This document shows positions 47,179 to 55,308 of a DNA stretch of 64,000 nt, piece after piece. The stretch is from contig NZ_MTKN01000011.1 of assembly GCF_001975825.1 (NCBI RefSeq), positions 106,455-170,454 of the forward strand, in the 5' to 3' direction. This stretch comes from [Flexibacter] sp. ATCC 35208 (lineage in GTDB: Bacteria > Bacteroidota > Bacteroidia > Chitinophagales > Chitinophagaceae). The notes under the pieces are model-generated. The model was not told where the DNA came from and ran no database searches. It saw nothing but the letters and a program-made list of their open reading frames with translations. A program made the translations under genes and the position numbers. Each line of letters opens with the position of its first letter. Position 1 is the first letter of the stretch.

Positions 47179-47844
47179 ATGGCATTTAATCTTAGTAAGA
47201 ATAATGATCCTGTTCCGGTGGCGGAAAAGAAGAGTAAATTGTGGATAGTGTTATTGTTGGTAGTGGTGATTGTTGGAGTGGCGGTTTGGTATTTTATACC
47301 GAAAAAGGAAAAAGCAGTAGCTGATACGGTTGTTATAGCTCCGGTTACGGATACAGCTGCTACAACTTCGGTTATGGATACGGCTGCTTTAGTTGCAACT
47401 ACTGCCCCTGTAGCTGATTCGCCTGTTGCTACTGATCCTGGTCCTACCTCTGCCGGGGTTCCTCCTGTCACTGCTCATACCACTGCCGAGGGGGCTCCTA
47501 CCGCTGCCGGGGTTCGTTCCCCTGTCGCTGCTCCTGCCCGTATTGCCGCTTCATTCAACAAAGGGAACTCCGCTCCTATTGCTATTTCCGACGAAGTCGT
47601 AAAGGAAATAAAGAAAGCACATAAAATCACCATTTATGGCTACGCCAGCAGTGAAGGGGACATCTCTGTAAATATGAGACTGGCACAGGAAAGAGCAATA
47701 TCATTTAAGCAATACCTCATCTCCAAAGGAGTTGATGCAAATATGATCACTGCTATAGGCAAAGGTATTGACAATCCCATCGCAACAAATGATACCGAAA
47801 CAGGGCGTACCCAAAATCGGCGGGTAGAAGTAAGTATTGAATAG
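47179..47844 (+). CDS. Membrane-anchored OmpA-family protein
   Basis: 221 residues from MAFNLSKNNDPVPV at 47179. One membrane helix (about 20-40, IVLLLVVVIVGVAVWYF), a Thr/Ala/Pro-rich linker (about 45-130), and a C-terminal OmpA-like domain (about 140-221: TIYGYASSEGDIS, NMRLAQERAISFKQYL, GRTQNRRVEVSIE) that binds peptidoglycan. The first residues echo the TerD N-terminal strand (FNLSK vs FNLTK). It would link the inner membrane to the cell wall, with its N-terminus in the cytoplasm. Confidence 0.92.
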   Translation: MAFNLSKNNDPVPVAEKKSKLWIVLLLVVVIVGVAVWYFIPKKEKAVADTVVIAPVTDTAATTSVMDTAALVATTAPVADSPVATDPGPTSAGVPPVTAHTTAEGAPTAAGVRSPVAAPARIAASFNKGNSAPIAISDEVVKEIKKAHKITIYGYASSEGDISVNMRLAQERAISFKQYLISKGVDANMITAIGKGIDNPIATNDTETGRTQNRRVEVSIE

Positions 47845-47858
47845 TTAATAAATTTTCC

Positions 47859-48110
47859 ATGAACATCTCACAAGACTTAACCCTGCTCTGGAATGATATT
47901 ATTCATCATCCCGGAACCAGCATTGCTATCATTTGTAATCTCATCATAATAGAAAGTCTGCTGTCAGTAGATAACGCCGCAGTACTTGCTACCATCGTAA
48001 TGGACCTCCCTAAACCACTTTATTCACATTCACCTCCATCTTCACCAGCACGACCTCCCCAAAATGACTGGCAAAAGCTACTTCAGCCGCATCGCGGCCA
48101 ATGGCCATAA
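47859..48110 (+). pseudogene. Truncated terC (5' stump only)
   Basis: The first ~50 codons read as TerC: NLIIIESLLSVDNAAVLAT followed by IVMDLPK, the most conserved part of the family, including the Asp of the metal site. After base ~48009 the frame runs antisense into the end of the transglutaminase gene and gives a proline-rich nonsense tail to 48110. Real TerC has 7-9 membrane helices and ~250-350 residues. The gene starts 14 bp after the OmpA gene and belongs to the operon; it was cut by a rearrangement whose junction is near 48006-48010. Confidence 0.85.
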
Positions 48111-48792
48111 TGATCCTGCCTCCAACCGGTTTCTCCATCAACGCATCAAATGTATACCACCGATCCCCTACATACGCTTCAAACCATGCATGTAAATCCA
48201 TTGGTTTCAAATCATGCAGATATCCTACCACCATGCGGGCTGGTATATTTATACTTCGGCACAGTGCTATCGCTACATGCGTAAAATCCCTGCATACACC
48301 CGTTCTGCTTTGCAGCACATCCACAGCAGACGTAGAACTATTGGTAGTACCATACTGACGGGATATGTTTTGGAAACACCATTGCCGGATGGCTTCAACT
48401 TGTTCATACCCTGATTGTATATCCTTTATAATTTCCATGGCCAGCTCACCGACTTTGTCTGACTCACAATACCTGCTTGGTAGTAGAAATTGCAATACAA
48501 GACCGGGTAACTCTTCTATCGGTACATATGCTGCGTCTGGATTCACATCAATATTCTCATCGCACTCAGCGATAACACTGCTTTCAATGATGGTAGTTCC
48601 TACAGGTAAAATAGTACGTTGACAAATATTGCCATACCCATCTATATATTCACTTACGGGCACCAGCGGAGTTGTTAAAAACGCTTCCTGCCTGATAAAC
48701 TGTGTAGGTTCGCTTTTGGAACGTAACATGAAAATACTGGTGACAGGGTACTCAGTATATAATTCAAAAAAGGAGGAAGCTTGTAAGAGCAT
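48010..48792 (-). CDS. Transglutaminase-like protein
   Basis: 260 residues, no signal peptide. Catalytic triad visible: Cys in SRTGVCRDFTHVAIALCR, His in MDLHAWFEAYVGDRWY and Asp in TFDALMEKP. An N-terminal beta domain precedes it (about 1-110). Bacterial proteins of this type are cysteine proteases or amidases more often than crosslinkers. The C-terminus (VNVNKVV) ends exactly at the junction with the terC stump and may itself be altered. Convergent with the Ter operon. Confidence 0.9.
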   Translation of the reverse strand: MLLQASSFFELYTEYPVTSIFMLRSKSEPTQFIRQEAFLTTPLVPVSEYIDGYGNICQRTILPVGTTIIESSVIAECDENIDVNPDAAYVPIEELPGLVLQFLLPSRYCESDKVGELAMEIIKDIQSGYEQVEAIRQWCFQNISRQYGTTNSSTSAVDVLQSRTGVCRDFTHVAIALCRSINIPARMVVGYLHDLKPMDLHAWFEAYVGDRWYTFDALMEKPVGGRIIMAIGRDAAEVAFASHFGEVVLVKMEVNVNKVV

Positions 48793-49065
48793 AAAAGCCA
48801 GCGTATTTATAAAATATGTTCAAGGGTACCAAATAATGTTGAAAGTTGCTAAAAAACTAATTCCTGTTGGCAAAAATTGAATTATAAGCCCAAAACTCCA
48901 AATTTTCGGCATGAATGCAAGTAAATTTCTTCTTTAAGCCATATATGTGTATTTAGTTATATATTTTATGTAGCAATGCCTGTCTGGTGCTATTGGCTTT
49001 GTGGCAATGGGCTGATATAAGATTGGAAATATGACCACTTAGCTGTTCTGCTTACTAAGAGTGTG

Positions 49066-49081
49066 TGACAAAGCTTTGTCA
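49066..49081. promoter_or_regulatory. Perfect 16-bp palindrome TGACAAAGCTTTGTCA
   Basis: Located 12 bp before the -7 element of the AAA/PD-(D/E)XK gene, hence overlapping its expected -33 region. This is the position of a repressor operator. Confidence 0.45.
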
Positions 49082-49093
49082 TAGATTTTATTT

Positions 49094-49101
49094 TATCTTT
49101 G
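49094..49101 (+). promoter_or_regulatory. -7 element (TATCTTTG) directly before ATG 49107
   Basis: Matches TAnnTTTG; 5 nt separate it from the start codon, again implying a leaderless or nearly leaderless mRNA. Confidence 0.45.
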
Positions 49102-49106
49102 ATTTT

Positions 49107-50636
49107 ATGAGAAAATATCCAATAGGCTTACAGGATTTTGGGAAAATAAGAAAGGAGGGGTATTTATATATTGATAAAACTCAATCAATTCATAAATTGA
49201 TTGACTCGGGTAATTATTATTTTCTGAGTCGCCCTAGACGTTTTGGTAAATCTCTATTACTGTCTACTATCAAGGAGATTTTCAGTGGCAATAAAGAATT
49301 ATTTGAAGGGCTTTGGATCTATGATCAATGGAATTGGGAACAAAAGCACCCAGTGATACATTTAAGGCTTAGTAAGCTTGATTATCAAAAATTAGGATTG
49401 TATGAAGCACTCAGTATGGAAATGGGTGTTTTAGCAAAAGGGCTGGGCCTGGAACTGGAAGCCAGTCATTTAAAAGGAAGATTTGAAGAACTGATCCGTA
49501 AGGCTTCTGTCAATGGAAGAGTTGTGATCCTGATTGATGAATATGATAAACCTATTACCGATTATCTGGAAAATATAGAGAAAGTCGAGGAAAACAGATC
49601 GGTATTTAAAAGTTTTTATTCTGTATTAAAAGATGCTGACGAATATATTCGTTTGTTGCTGATAACAGGAGTAAGCAGATTTTCAAAGGTTAGTATATTT
49701 TCTGATCTGAATAACCTGTACGATATTACGCTTAATCCTCATTATGCTACATTGATGGGCATTACCCAGCAAGAGCTCGAGTCTGATTTTAAAGAAGAAA
49801 TAAATGTACTTCAGCAAACGCAGCCCGATATTTTACAGAAATTAAAAGAATGGTATAACGGATATTCATGGGACGGTACCAGTAAAGTATACAATCCATT
49901 TTCAGTGCTGAGTTATATGGGGTCTGGGCGGATTCAAAATTTTTGGTTTCAAACGGGTACACCCACCTGGTTAGTGAATCTGATGAAGCATAACCGGGAA
50001 TTTGAACTTGAAAATTTACGAATTGGAGAAAATGCTTTGGGTAGTTTCAATGTGGAGCATATCGCGTCAGTACCGGTTTTGTTCCAGACCGGGTATCTGA
50101 CTATTAAACATTATGATGAAGATACAAGATTATATGAGCTTGGTTATCCAAATAAGGAGGTAGAAGAAAGTTTGACAGATGCGCTGTTGAGTGCTTATCG
50201 AAATATATTTCCAGGCAACGACTCAATGGCTGTCACTTATGATTTGGGAAAGGCATTGAAAAATAACAATATGCCTCAAATGATCAAAGCACTGGATGTA
50301 ATTATCTCCACCATCCCTTACGATCATTGGAAGGCTGAAAGTGAATCAATCTTTCATATCATCGTACATCTAACCTTTAAACGTTTAGGCCTTGATGTAC
50401 GTAGCGAGGTACATAGTTCCACCGGTAGATGCGATGTACTGGTGTTTACTGAACAATTTATTTTTGCTATAGAGTTAAAATTGAATGGAACTGCGCAGTC
50501 GGCCCTGGATCAAATTTTTGAGAAAGGTTATTTGCGTCCTTACCAATTAGAAGATAGAAAGAAAATAGCTATTGGTATTAGCTTCTCTTCAGAGAAACGA
50601 TCTGTTGAAGAATTTTTGGTCAAAGAAGTGAACTAA
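49107..50636 (+). CDS. AAA-ATPase-like / PD-(D/E)XK nuclease-fold protein
   Basis: 509 residues from MRKYPIGLQDFGKIR at 49107; the longer frame from GTG 49065 starts upstream of the -7 box and is rejected. N-terminal AAA-ATPase-like domain (PF09820 type): YIDKTQSIHKL, phosphate loop SRPRRFGKSLLLS, and LIDEYDKPITDYL as Walker B. C-terminal DUF1703 PD-(D/E)XK fold (about 410-509): RCDVLVFTEQFIFAIELKLN with the D...ExK triad. These proteins are very common and multi-copy in Bacteroidota; a role in DNA or RNA transactions or in conflict systems is suspected, not shown. A palindromic operator lies upstream. Confidence 0.93.
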   Translation: MRKYPIGLQDFGKIRKEGYLYIDKTQSIHKLIDSGNYYFLSRPRRFGKSLLLSTIKEIFSGNKELFEGLWIYDQWNWEQKHPVIHLRLSKLDYQKLGLYEALSMEMGVLAKGLGLELEASHLKGRFEELIRKASVNGRVVILIDEYDKPITDYLENIEKVEENRSVFKSFYSVLKDADEYIRLLLITGVSRFSKVSIFSDLNNLYDITLNPHYATLMGITQQELESDFKEEINVLQQTQPDILQKLKEWYNGYSWDGTSKVYNPFSVLSYMGSGRIQNFWFQTGTPTWLVNLMKHNREFELENLRIGENALGSFNVEHIASVPVLFQTGYLTIKHYDEDTRLYELGYPNKEVEESLTDALLSAYRNIFPGNDSMAVTYDLGKALKNNNMPQMIKALDVIISTIPYDHWKAESESIFHIIVHLTFKRLGLDVRSEVHSSTGRCDVLVFTEQFIFAIELKLNGTAQSALDQIFEKGYLRPYQLEDRKKIAIGISFSSEKRSVEEFLVKEVN

Positions 50637-50774
50637 TTTTGCATAACATCTATACGGGAGCGGCATCTCTATTGACATCTTCTTTGAGTTCATGAAACAA
50701 GACTTATCAGCATCATTTGGTATCTTGTATCTTCCTTAATTACCAAACTGCGGATAGCAATATAATTTAACATT

Positions 50775-51068
50775 ATGATATTGGAAGTAGCGATTTTGTA
50801 TATAAAGCCGGGACTATACCCGGAATTTGAAATAGATTTTAAGAAAGCAGGACAATATATCAGATCAATACCGGGTTATCGTCATCACAGTTTGCAAAAA
50901 TGTTTAGAAAACGTCAACAAATATATTCTGTTAGTCGAATGGGATAAGTTAGAAGACCACACAGTAGGTTTTAGACAATCCGATGTCTATGTGCATTGGA
51001 AGGAACTATTGCATCATTATTATGATCCATTCCCAGTTGTAGAACATTTCAAGGAAATTGAATTATAA
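50775..51068 (+). CDS. Antibiotic biosynthesis monooxygenase (ABM) domain protein
   Basis: 97 residues, one ferredoxin-like ABM domain: MILEVAILYIKPGLYPEFE, then IPGYRHHSLQKCLEN and YILLVEWDKLEDHTVGFR. Dimeric ABM proteins are cofactor-free oxygenases or heme-degrading (IsdG-like) enzymes; the heme-binding residues cannot be judged here. Stand-alone, 138 bp after the AAA/PD-(D/E)XK gene with no clear shared promoter. Confidence 0.88.
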   Translation: MILEVAILYIKPGLYPEFEIDFKKAGQYIRSIPGYRHHSLQKCLENVNKYILLVEWDKLEDHTVGFRQSDVYVHWKELLHHYYDPFPVVEHFKEIEL

Positions 51069-51313
51069 ATTTATTTTCCGTAACTGGCGTTAAAATTCGC
51101 TAAAAGGCTGGAATTAAATCGTGCGGCTATAGGTAACCGCTTTCCCTGCACAAGAATCTATGTGTTTTTTGAATGGTATTTCTCAGCCGACCGAGTAAAA
51201 ATGTTGCATATTCGTAAAATTAACTTCCCATAGAGTTAGATTTTTGATGCATGGCTTTAGCGGCGATTATTGAAGTATTCTGAAGCTTGTTTGCCGCAAT
51301 ATTGTAAAATAAA

Positions 51314-51327
51314 AAGGGATTCGAACC
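51314..51327 (-). repeat. Partial copy of tRNA-Ser T-arm sequence
   Basis: AAGGGATTCGAACC here repeats the tRNA-Ser T-arm 3' part at about 51426-51439. Neighbouring bases on both sides differ. It may be a degraded tRNA end or an attachment-site scar. Confidence 0.4.
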
Positions 51328-51370
51328 AACAACAGTTGAATAATAAGTAGTTACAATTGCTACAATAATT

Positions 51371-51417
51371 CTAAAATGACAAAACCCGCTGTTAGTCAGC
51401 GGGTTTTGTCATTTTAG
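51371..51417 (-). terminator. 21-bp perfect hairpin terminator of tRNA-Ser
   Basis: Arms 51371-51391 and 51397-51417 are exactly complementary with a TTAGT-type 5-nt loop. It begins immediately at the 3' end of the tRNA on the minus strand. Confidence 0.85.
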
Positions 51418-51504
51418 CGGAGAAGAAGGGATTCGAACCCTTGAAACCCTTTCGAGTTTACACACTTTCCAGGCGTGCCAGTTCAACCACTCCTGCACTT
51501 CTCC
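51418..51504 (-). tRNA. tRNA-Ser (anticodon GGA)
   Basis: 87 nt with acceptor GGAGAAG/CTTCTCC, discriminator G, an anticodon loop CTGGAAA giving GGA (reads UCC and UCU), the long variable arm typical of class II serine tRNAs, and the T-loop GTTCGAATC. CCA is not encoded. The gene is followed directly by a long hairpin terminator. Confidence 0.95.
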
Positions 51505-51590
51505 ATCGGTTGAATTTTATTTCGGATGGCAAAGGTAACCTTTCCCCTCACATTTCCAAAATATTCCCAAAAATTCTACCCTGATCTTCG

Positions 51591-52625
51591 TCACCATTCA
51601 TGATTTATCGGCGTCAGCTCCCCTCTTAACGAAGTCTCTATCATCTCCTGCGTCGCCGCCGCATCCAAATTCTGCCCCAACACAAACATCAATTTCGTTA
51701 TCGCCGCCTCAAATGTCATATCATGCCCACTTATCACCCCTATCTGCGCCAACAGCGAGCTTGTCTCATATTTACCCAACTCTACAGATCCTCCATCACA
51801 CTGCGTAATATCCACTATCACTATCCCCTTTTCTATTGCTTTACGAAGGCAATCTATAAACCACGGCTGCGTATTTGTATTCCCACTCCCAAAGGTCTCC
51901 ATAATGACTCCTTTGAGGCCCGGAACATTCAGCGTCGCTTCTACCGCCTTTCTGGTGATCCCAGGAAACATCTTCAACACCGTCACATTATCATCCATAT
52001 GCTTATGCACCTTCAATGGCGCTGTTGGCAATGGTAATACCGCCTGTGTCTTATACTTGATATCTATCCCCGCTTCTGCCAGCGGCACATAGTTCATGGA
52101 ATAAAATGCCTCAAATTTCTCTGCATTGTATTTTTTGGATCGATTACCTCTGAACAGGGAGAAGTCAAAGTAAATACACACTTCTGGTACCACTACATGC
52201 CCATTATGACGTGTAGAAGCGATTTCCATAGCAGTGATGATATTCTCCTTCGCATCTGTCCGGATCTTTCCAATCGGCAACTGAGACCCTGTCAATATCA
52301 CCGGCTTCGCCAGGTTCTCTAACATAAAACTCAACGCCGATGCCGTAAACGACATCGTATCGGACCCATGCAGGATCACAAAACCATCATACCGGTCGTA
52401 CCTGTCCTCAATGATCGAGGCCAGTTCTACCCATATTTCCGGCTGCATATCAGAAGAATCAATAGGAGGATTAAAAGCATACACATAAAAGTCTATGCCC
52501 ATGCGGTATAGTTCGGGTAAGTTGTTCCGTATCTCGTTAAAGCCAATTGGCCGCAAAGCCTTTGTCTTTTCATCGAAGATCATTCCCACTGTTCCACCCG
52601 TGTAAATTATAAGGATTTTACTCAT
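51591..52625 (-). CDS. ansA: Type I (cytoplasmic) L-asparaginase
   Basis: 344 residues without signal peptide. Signatures: ILIIYTGGTVGMI with the nucleophilic Thr, and ILHGSDTMSFTASALSFML with the Thr-Asp of the second site; KENIITAMEIAS is also conserved. It hydrolyses asparagine to aspartate and ammonia in the cytoplasm. A TAAATTTG -7 element lies 26 bp upstream. Confidence 0.95.
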   Translation of the reverse strand: MSKILIIYTGGTVGMIFDEKTKALRPIGFNEIRNNLPELYRMGIDFYVYAFNPPIDSSDMQPEIWVELASIIEDRYDRYDGFVILHGSDTMSFTASALSFMLENLAKPVILTGSQLPIGKIRTDAKENIITAMEIASTRHNGHVVVPEVCIYFDFSLFRGNRSKKYNAEKFEAFYSMNYVPLAEAGIDIKYKTQAVLPLPTAPLKVHKHMDDNVTVLKMFPGITRKAVEATLNVPGLKGVIMETFGSGNTNTQPWFIDCLRKAIEKGIVIVDITQCDGGSVELGKYETSSLLAQIGVISGHDMTFEAAITKLMFVLGQNLDAAATQEMIETSLRGELTPINHEW

Positions 52626-52651
52626 TGCAGCTGCTGTATCAAAAATGCCTG

Positions 52652-52659
52652 CAAATTTA
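52652..52659 (-). promoter_or_regulatory. -7 element (TAAATTTG) of ansA
   Basis: Fits TAnnTTTG on the minus strand, 26 bp before the ansA ATG. The TatD gene stop lies 13 bp further upstream, so ansA has its own promoter. No -33 TTTG is evident. Confidence 0.4.
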
Positions 52660-52671
52660 CCGCGTAATCAG

Positions 52672-53442
52672 TTAGTTAGTTTTGAATAATTTCAACGCAT
52701 TGCTTGTAGTTATTGCAGCCACATCATCTATTTTTAGATTTTTTATATCTGCAATTTTTTGACCGATCAATGGAATGTAGGAACTTTCATTCCTTTTCCC
52801 CCTATATGGAACCGGTGCCAGATAAGGTGCATCTGTCTCTAATACAATGTGTTCCATCCCAATCTCCCCCAGCGTTACATCCAATCCAGACTTCTTAAAA
52901 GTCACCACACCACCAATGCCTAAATAAAACCCGAGATCAATAATTTCACGCGCCTCCTCAACGGTACCGCCAAAACAATGGAATACCCCACTTAAACGGC
53001 CATCCTGCAATGCACGGACCTCTTCTATACATTCCCGCGTGCTCTCACGGCTATGTATCACCACCGGAATACCATACTGCCGCGCAAGGTCCAGTTGTCG
53101 CCTAAAAGCTTTATACTGCTGTGCTGTAAACGTCTTGTCCCAGTAAAAATCCAGTCCAATCTCCCCGATCGCCTTAAAAGGTCGCTTCTCCAGCCAATCC
53201 TCCACTGCCGCCAATTCCGTATCCACATTGTCATTCACATAACAGGGATGAACCCCCATCATAGGAATACATACCCCCGGAAACTGTTGCTCTAATGCCA
53301 GCATTCCCTCAATCGACTGACTGTCAATATTTGGCAAAATCAACTGATATACCCCCTCCTTTATGGCCCGCTCTATCGTCGCCGTTCTATCATCCGAAAA
53401 ATCTTCCCCATACAAATGGGCATGTGTATCAATCCATTGCAT
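52672..53442 (-). CDS. TatD-family metal-dependent deoxyribonuclease
   Basis: 256 residues from MQWIDTHAHLYGEDF at 53442; a longer frame to 53550 begins upstream of the likely promoter and is rejected. Metal ligands: THAHL, GEIGLDFYWD (Glu/Asp), VVIHSRES (His), GVFHCFGG (His) and ETDAPYLAP (Asp). TatD enzymes are 3'-5' exonucleases/endonucleases with a TIM-barrel amidohydrolase fold, acting in DNA repair or turnover. Divergent from the lipoprotein gene at 53572. Confidence 0.94.
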   Translation of the reverse strand: MQWIDTHAHLYGEDFSDDRTATIERAIKEGVYQLILPNIDSQSIEGMLALEQQFPGVCIPMMGVHPCYVNDNVDTELAAVEDWLEKRPFKAIGEIGLDFYWDKTFTAQQYKAFRRQLDLARQYGIPVVIHSRESTRECIEEVRALQDGRLSGVFHCFGGTVEEAREIIDLGFYLGIGGVVTFKKSGLDVTLGEIGMEHIVLETDAPYLAPVPYRGKRNESSYIPLIGQKIADIKNLKIDDVAAITTSNALKLFKTN

Positions 53443-53525
53443 TTTATCTGAAATATTAATTTTTTCCGAAAGATGACTGAAAATATTATATTTGTATTTA
53501 ATAAATATATCAGCGATCTCCCGTA

Positions 53526-53533
53526 CAAAAGTA
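53526..53533 (-). promoter_or_regulatory. -7 element (TACTTTTG) of the tatD-like gene
   Basis: It fits TAnnTTTG and lies within a short palindrome CGTACAAAAGTACG at 53522-53535. The ATG is 83 bp downstream. No -33 box is seen at normal spacing. Confidence 0.35.
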
Positions 53534-53571
53534 CGGCCGCAAAACCTCATTAAAAATTTTATACTTATCCT

Positions 53572-54459
53572 ATGAGAAGCTACTTTTGCTTTAACCGTAT
53601 CCTTGCAGGTGTTGTGGGCCTTTTATTGACTGCCACCTTGTTTTACGCCTGTTCCAAGAGTACGACTGATGTGACCAAGACGAACACAAGCGATAACCTG
53701 ACTATCACCGCTGCCGGAGACCAGGCTGTTGCAACCAGCTATTTCGATGATCTCTTCGTAATCGCCCAGGAAGTATGTCAGGATGCCGGATATACTCAAA
53801 CTGGTCGTAAAGCTTCTCCTACTACTGAAATGACTTCTAAATTAGGTGCCTGCTATAGCTACACTGTCGATAATGTGCAGACTGACAGCTGGCCTAAAAC
53901 AATATTAGTAAGCTTTGGTACTGGTTGTGCTGACGCTGACGGCCGTGTACGCGTTGGTAACATCCAGATCACTATGACGGGTTACTTCTACTACACCGGT
54001 TCTACTATCACTGTAAAACCACTCACTTATACTGTAAATGGTAAAAGCGTAACCGGTACACAGACAATCACTAACACCAGCTCTAACAGCGTATACAAAT
54101 ACCTGTCTGTAATCTCCGGTGGTTCTGTCGTGCTGGATTCTACTACTGTAGGCTTCGGCGGTAGCGGTACTTATACTCAAACCTCCGGCACTGCTACCCT
54201 GGGTAGTGTGTCTGACGATATCTTCAATTATGTAGGTACTGATTCCCTGGTATACGCAACAGGTAATGCTGCATACATCACTGTAGCAGATTCTACTTAT
54301 CTGGAAAGAAAACTGAGCTGTGCTTATATCGGCAAAGGTAAAGCAACCGTGTCTTACAACTCACTGACTGCTACCGTGGATTATGGTAACGGTGTATGCG
54401 ATGACTCAGTAACGATCTCTGTAGGTGATAAGGTAAAAACTATCGCATTACCTAAATAA
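53572..54459 (+). CDS. Putative Thr/Ser-rich lipoprotein
   Basis: 295 residues. Lipoprotein signal ending LFYAC with the acceptor Cys at residue 27. The mature part is rich in Thr, Ser, Gly and Tyr and shows short alternating strands, as in surface or periplasmic beta proteins. Cys residues recur (VCQDAG, GACYSY, GTGCADAD, GNGVCDDS), suggesting disulfides. No family recognised. Stand-alone with its own terminator. Confidence 0.8.
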   Translation: MRSYFCFNRILAGVVGLLLTATLFYACSKSTTDVTKTNTSDNLTITAAGDQAVATSYFDDLFVIAQEVCQDAGYTQTGRKASPTTEMTSKLGACYSYTVDNVQTDSWPKTILVSFGTGCADADGRVRVGNIQITMTGYFYYTGSTITVKPLTYTVNGKSVTGTQTITNTSSNSVYKYLSVISGGSVVLDSTTVGFGGSGTYTQTSGTATLGSVSDDIFNYVGTDSLVYATGNAAYITVADSTYLERKLSCAYIGKGKATVSYNSLTATVDYGNGVCDDSVTISVGDKVKTIALPK

Positions 54460-54469
54460 TAAATCATTG

Positions 54470-54516
54470 CCCAGGTTTCTAATTGCCCGAAAGCGCGAAT
54501 GGAACCTGGGTTTTTT
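54470..54516 (+). terminator. Rho-independent terminator of the lipoprotein gene
   Basis: CCCAGGTT at 54470-54477 pairs with AACCTGGG at 54503-54510, followed by TTTTTT. The loop contains a further small stem (GCCCGAAAGCGC). Confidence 0.75.
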
Positions 54517-54620
54517 ATGCCCGTTGAACAAGGATTGATTTCTATATAAACAAGGATTGCCTTTTGCAAACAATTAAACAAACCATTCTCTTAAAAATAC
54601 TCCATCAGCAAGTATACCCA

Positions 54621-55247
54621 CTAAACCGGCACCGCCTCCATCTCCATCCCCTTCTTCTTAAAATACTCCATCACCCTCGGCAATGCATACTCCAACCGCT
54701 CCCATGCCTTCGTACTATCATGAAACACTATTATCGACCCCGGTTTTGACTTAAACACCACATTCTGCACACACGCCTCTCCATTTATCTCCGTGTCAAA
54801 ATCCGCACTCAATACATCCCACATCACGATCTGTGCCCCCGGTATCAAATTTTTAATCTGCTTTATCTGAAATGGCGTAATCCGCCCATAAGGTGGTCTG
54901 AATAAAGTAGAATTGATAAACTTCCGCGCCTCCATCACATTCTCCACATACTTATCTGTCCCCGTTTTCCACCCATTCACATGATTATGGGTATGATTCC
55001 CCGTCGTATGCCCCTCCTCCAATATCCGCTGATAAATTTCCGGATACTCCACCACATTCTTCCCAATACAAAAGAACGTGCCTTTCGCATTGTATTTCTT
55101 CAACAAATCCAGTATAAAAGGAGTCGCAGTCGGATGCGGACCATCATCAAATGTCAGGTATACCACTGGCCGTGCAGGAGATAGGCTCCAGGTGCAACTC
55201 TTATAGATGGCTTTCAGGATAGCCGGCGTCTTGGTCAGATAAAACAT
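54621..55247 (-). CDS. Polysaccharide deacetylase (NodB-type)
   Basis: 208 residues from MFYLTKTPAILKAIYK at 55247; the frame to 55307 would extend over the gltX promoter region. NodB motifs: VYLTFDDGPHPTA (catalytic Asp pair), TGNHTHNHVN (metal His pair) and FRPPYGR. These enzymes deacetylate N-acetyl or O-acetyl groups of chitin, peptidoglycan or poly-GlcNAc. There is no clear signal peptide, so export is uncertain; the short hydrophobic N-terminus could be a membrane anchor. Divergent from gltX. Confidence 0.92.
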   Translation of the reverse strand: MFYLTKTPAILKAIYKSCTWSLSPARPVVYLTFDDGPHPTATPFILDLLKKYNAKGTFFCIGKNVVEYPEIYQRILEEGHTTGNHTHNHVNGWKTGTDKYVENVMEARKFINSTLFRPPYGRITPFQIKQIKNLIPGAQIVMWDVLSADFDTEINGEACVQNVVFKSKPGSIIVFHDSTKAWERLEYALPRVMEYFKKKGMEMEAVPV

Positions 55248-55308
55248 GGATGGGTTCGGATTTAATTTTAAAGGTAGTACAAAATGAAGCGTATTTCGTA
55301 TTTCCATT

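Larger units (their letters stand above)
48793..49106. other. 314-bp divergent A/T-rich spacer
   Basis: No credible small gene. It contains a perfect 16-bp palindrome at 49066-49081 and a -7 box at 49094-49101 serving the AAA/PD-(D/E)XK gene. The promoter of the transglutaminase gene should lie on the other side; I see no clear box for it. Confidence 0.45.
51069..51417. other. 349-bp non-coding region beside tRNA-Ser
   Basis: No gene is visible. It holds a 14-base copy of the tRNA T-arm sequence (51314-51327) and the long inverted repeat that terminates the tRNA (51371-51417). The rest is A/T-rich with no promoter box that I can defend. Confidence 0.5.

Noticed and set aside
37385..47844. 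Tellurite-resistance operon in the strict sense
   Set aside because: Only TerD (two copies) and a broken terC are present; terA, terB, terZ and tellurite genes are missing, so resistance should not be claimed.
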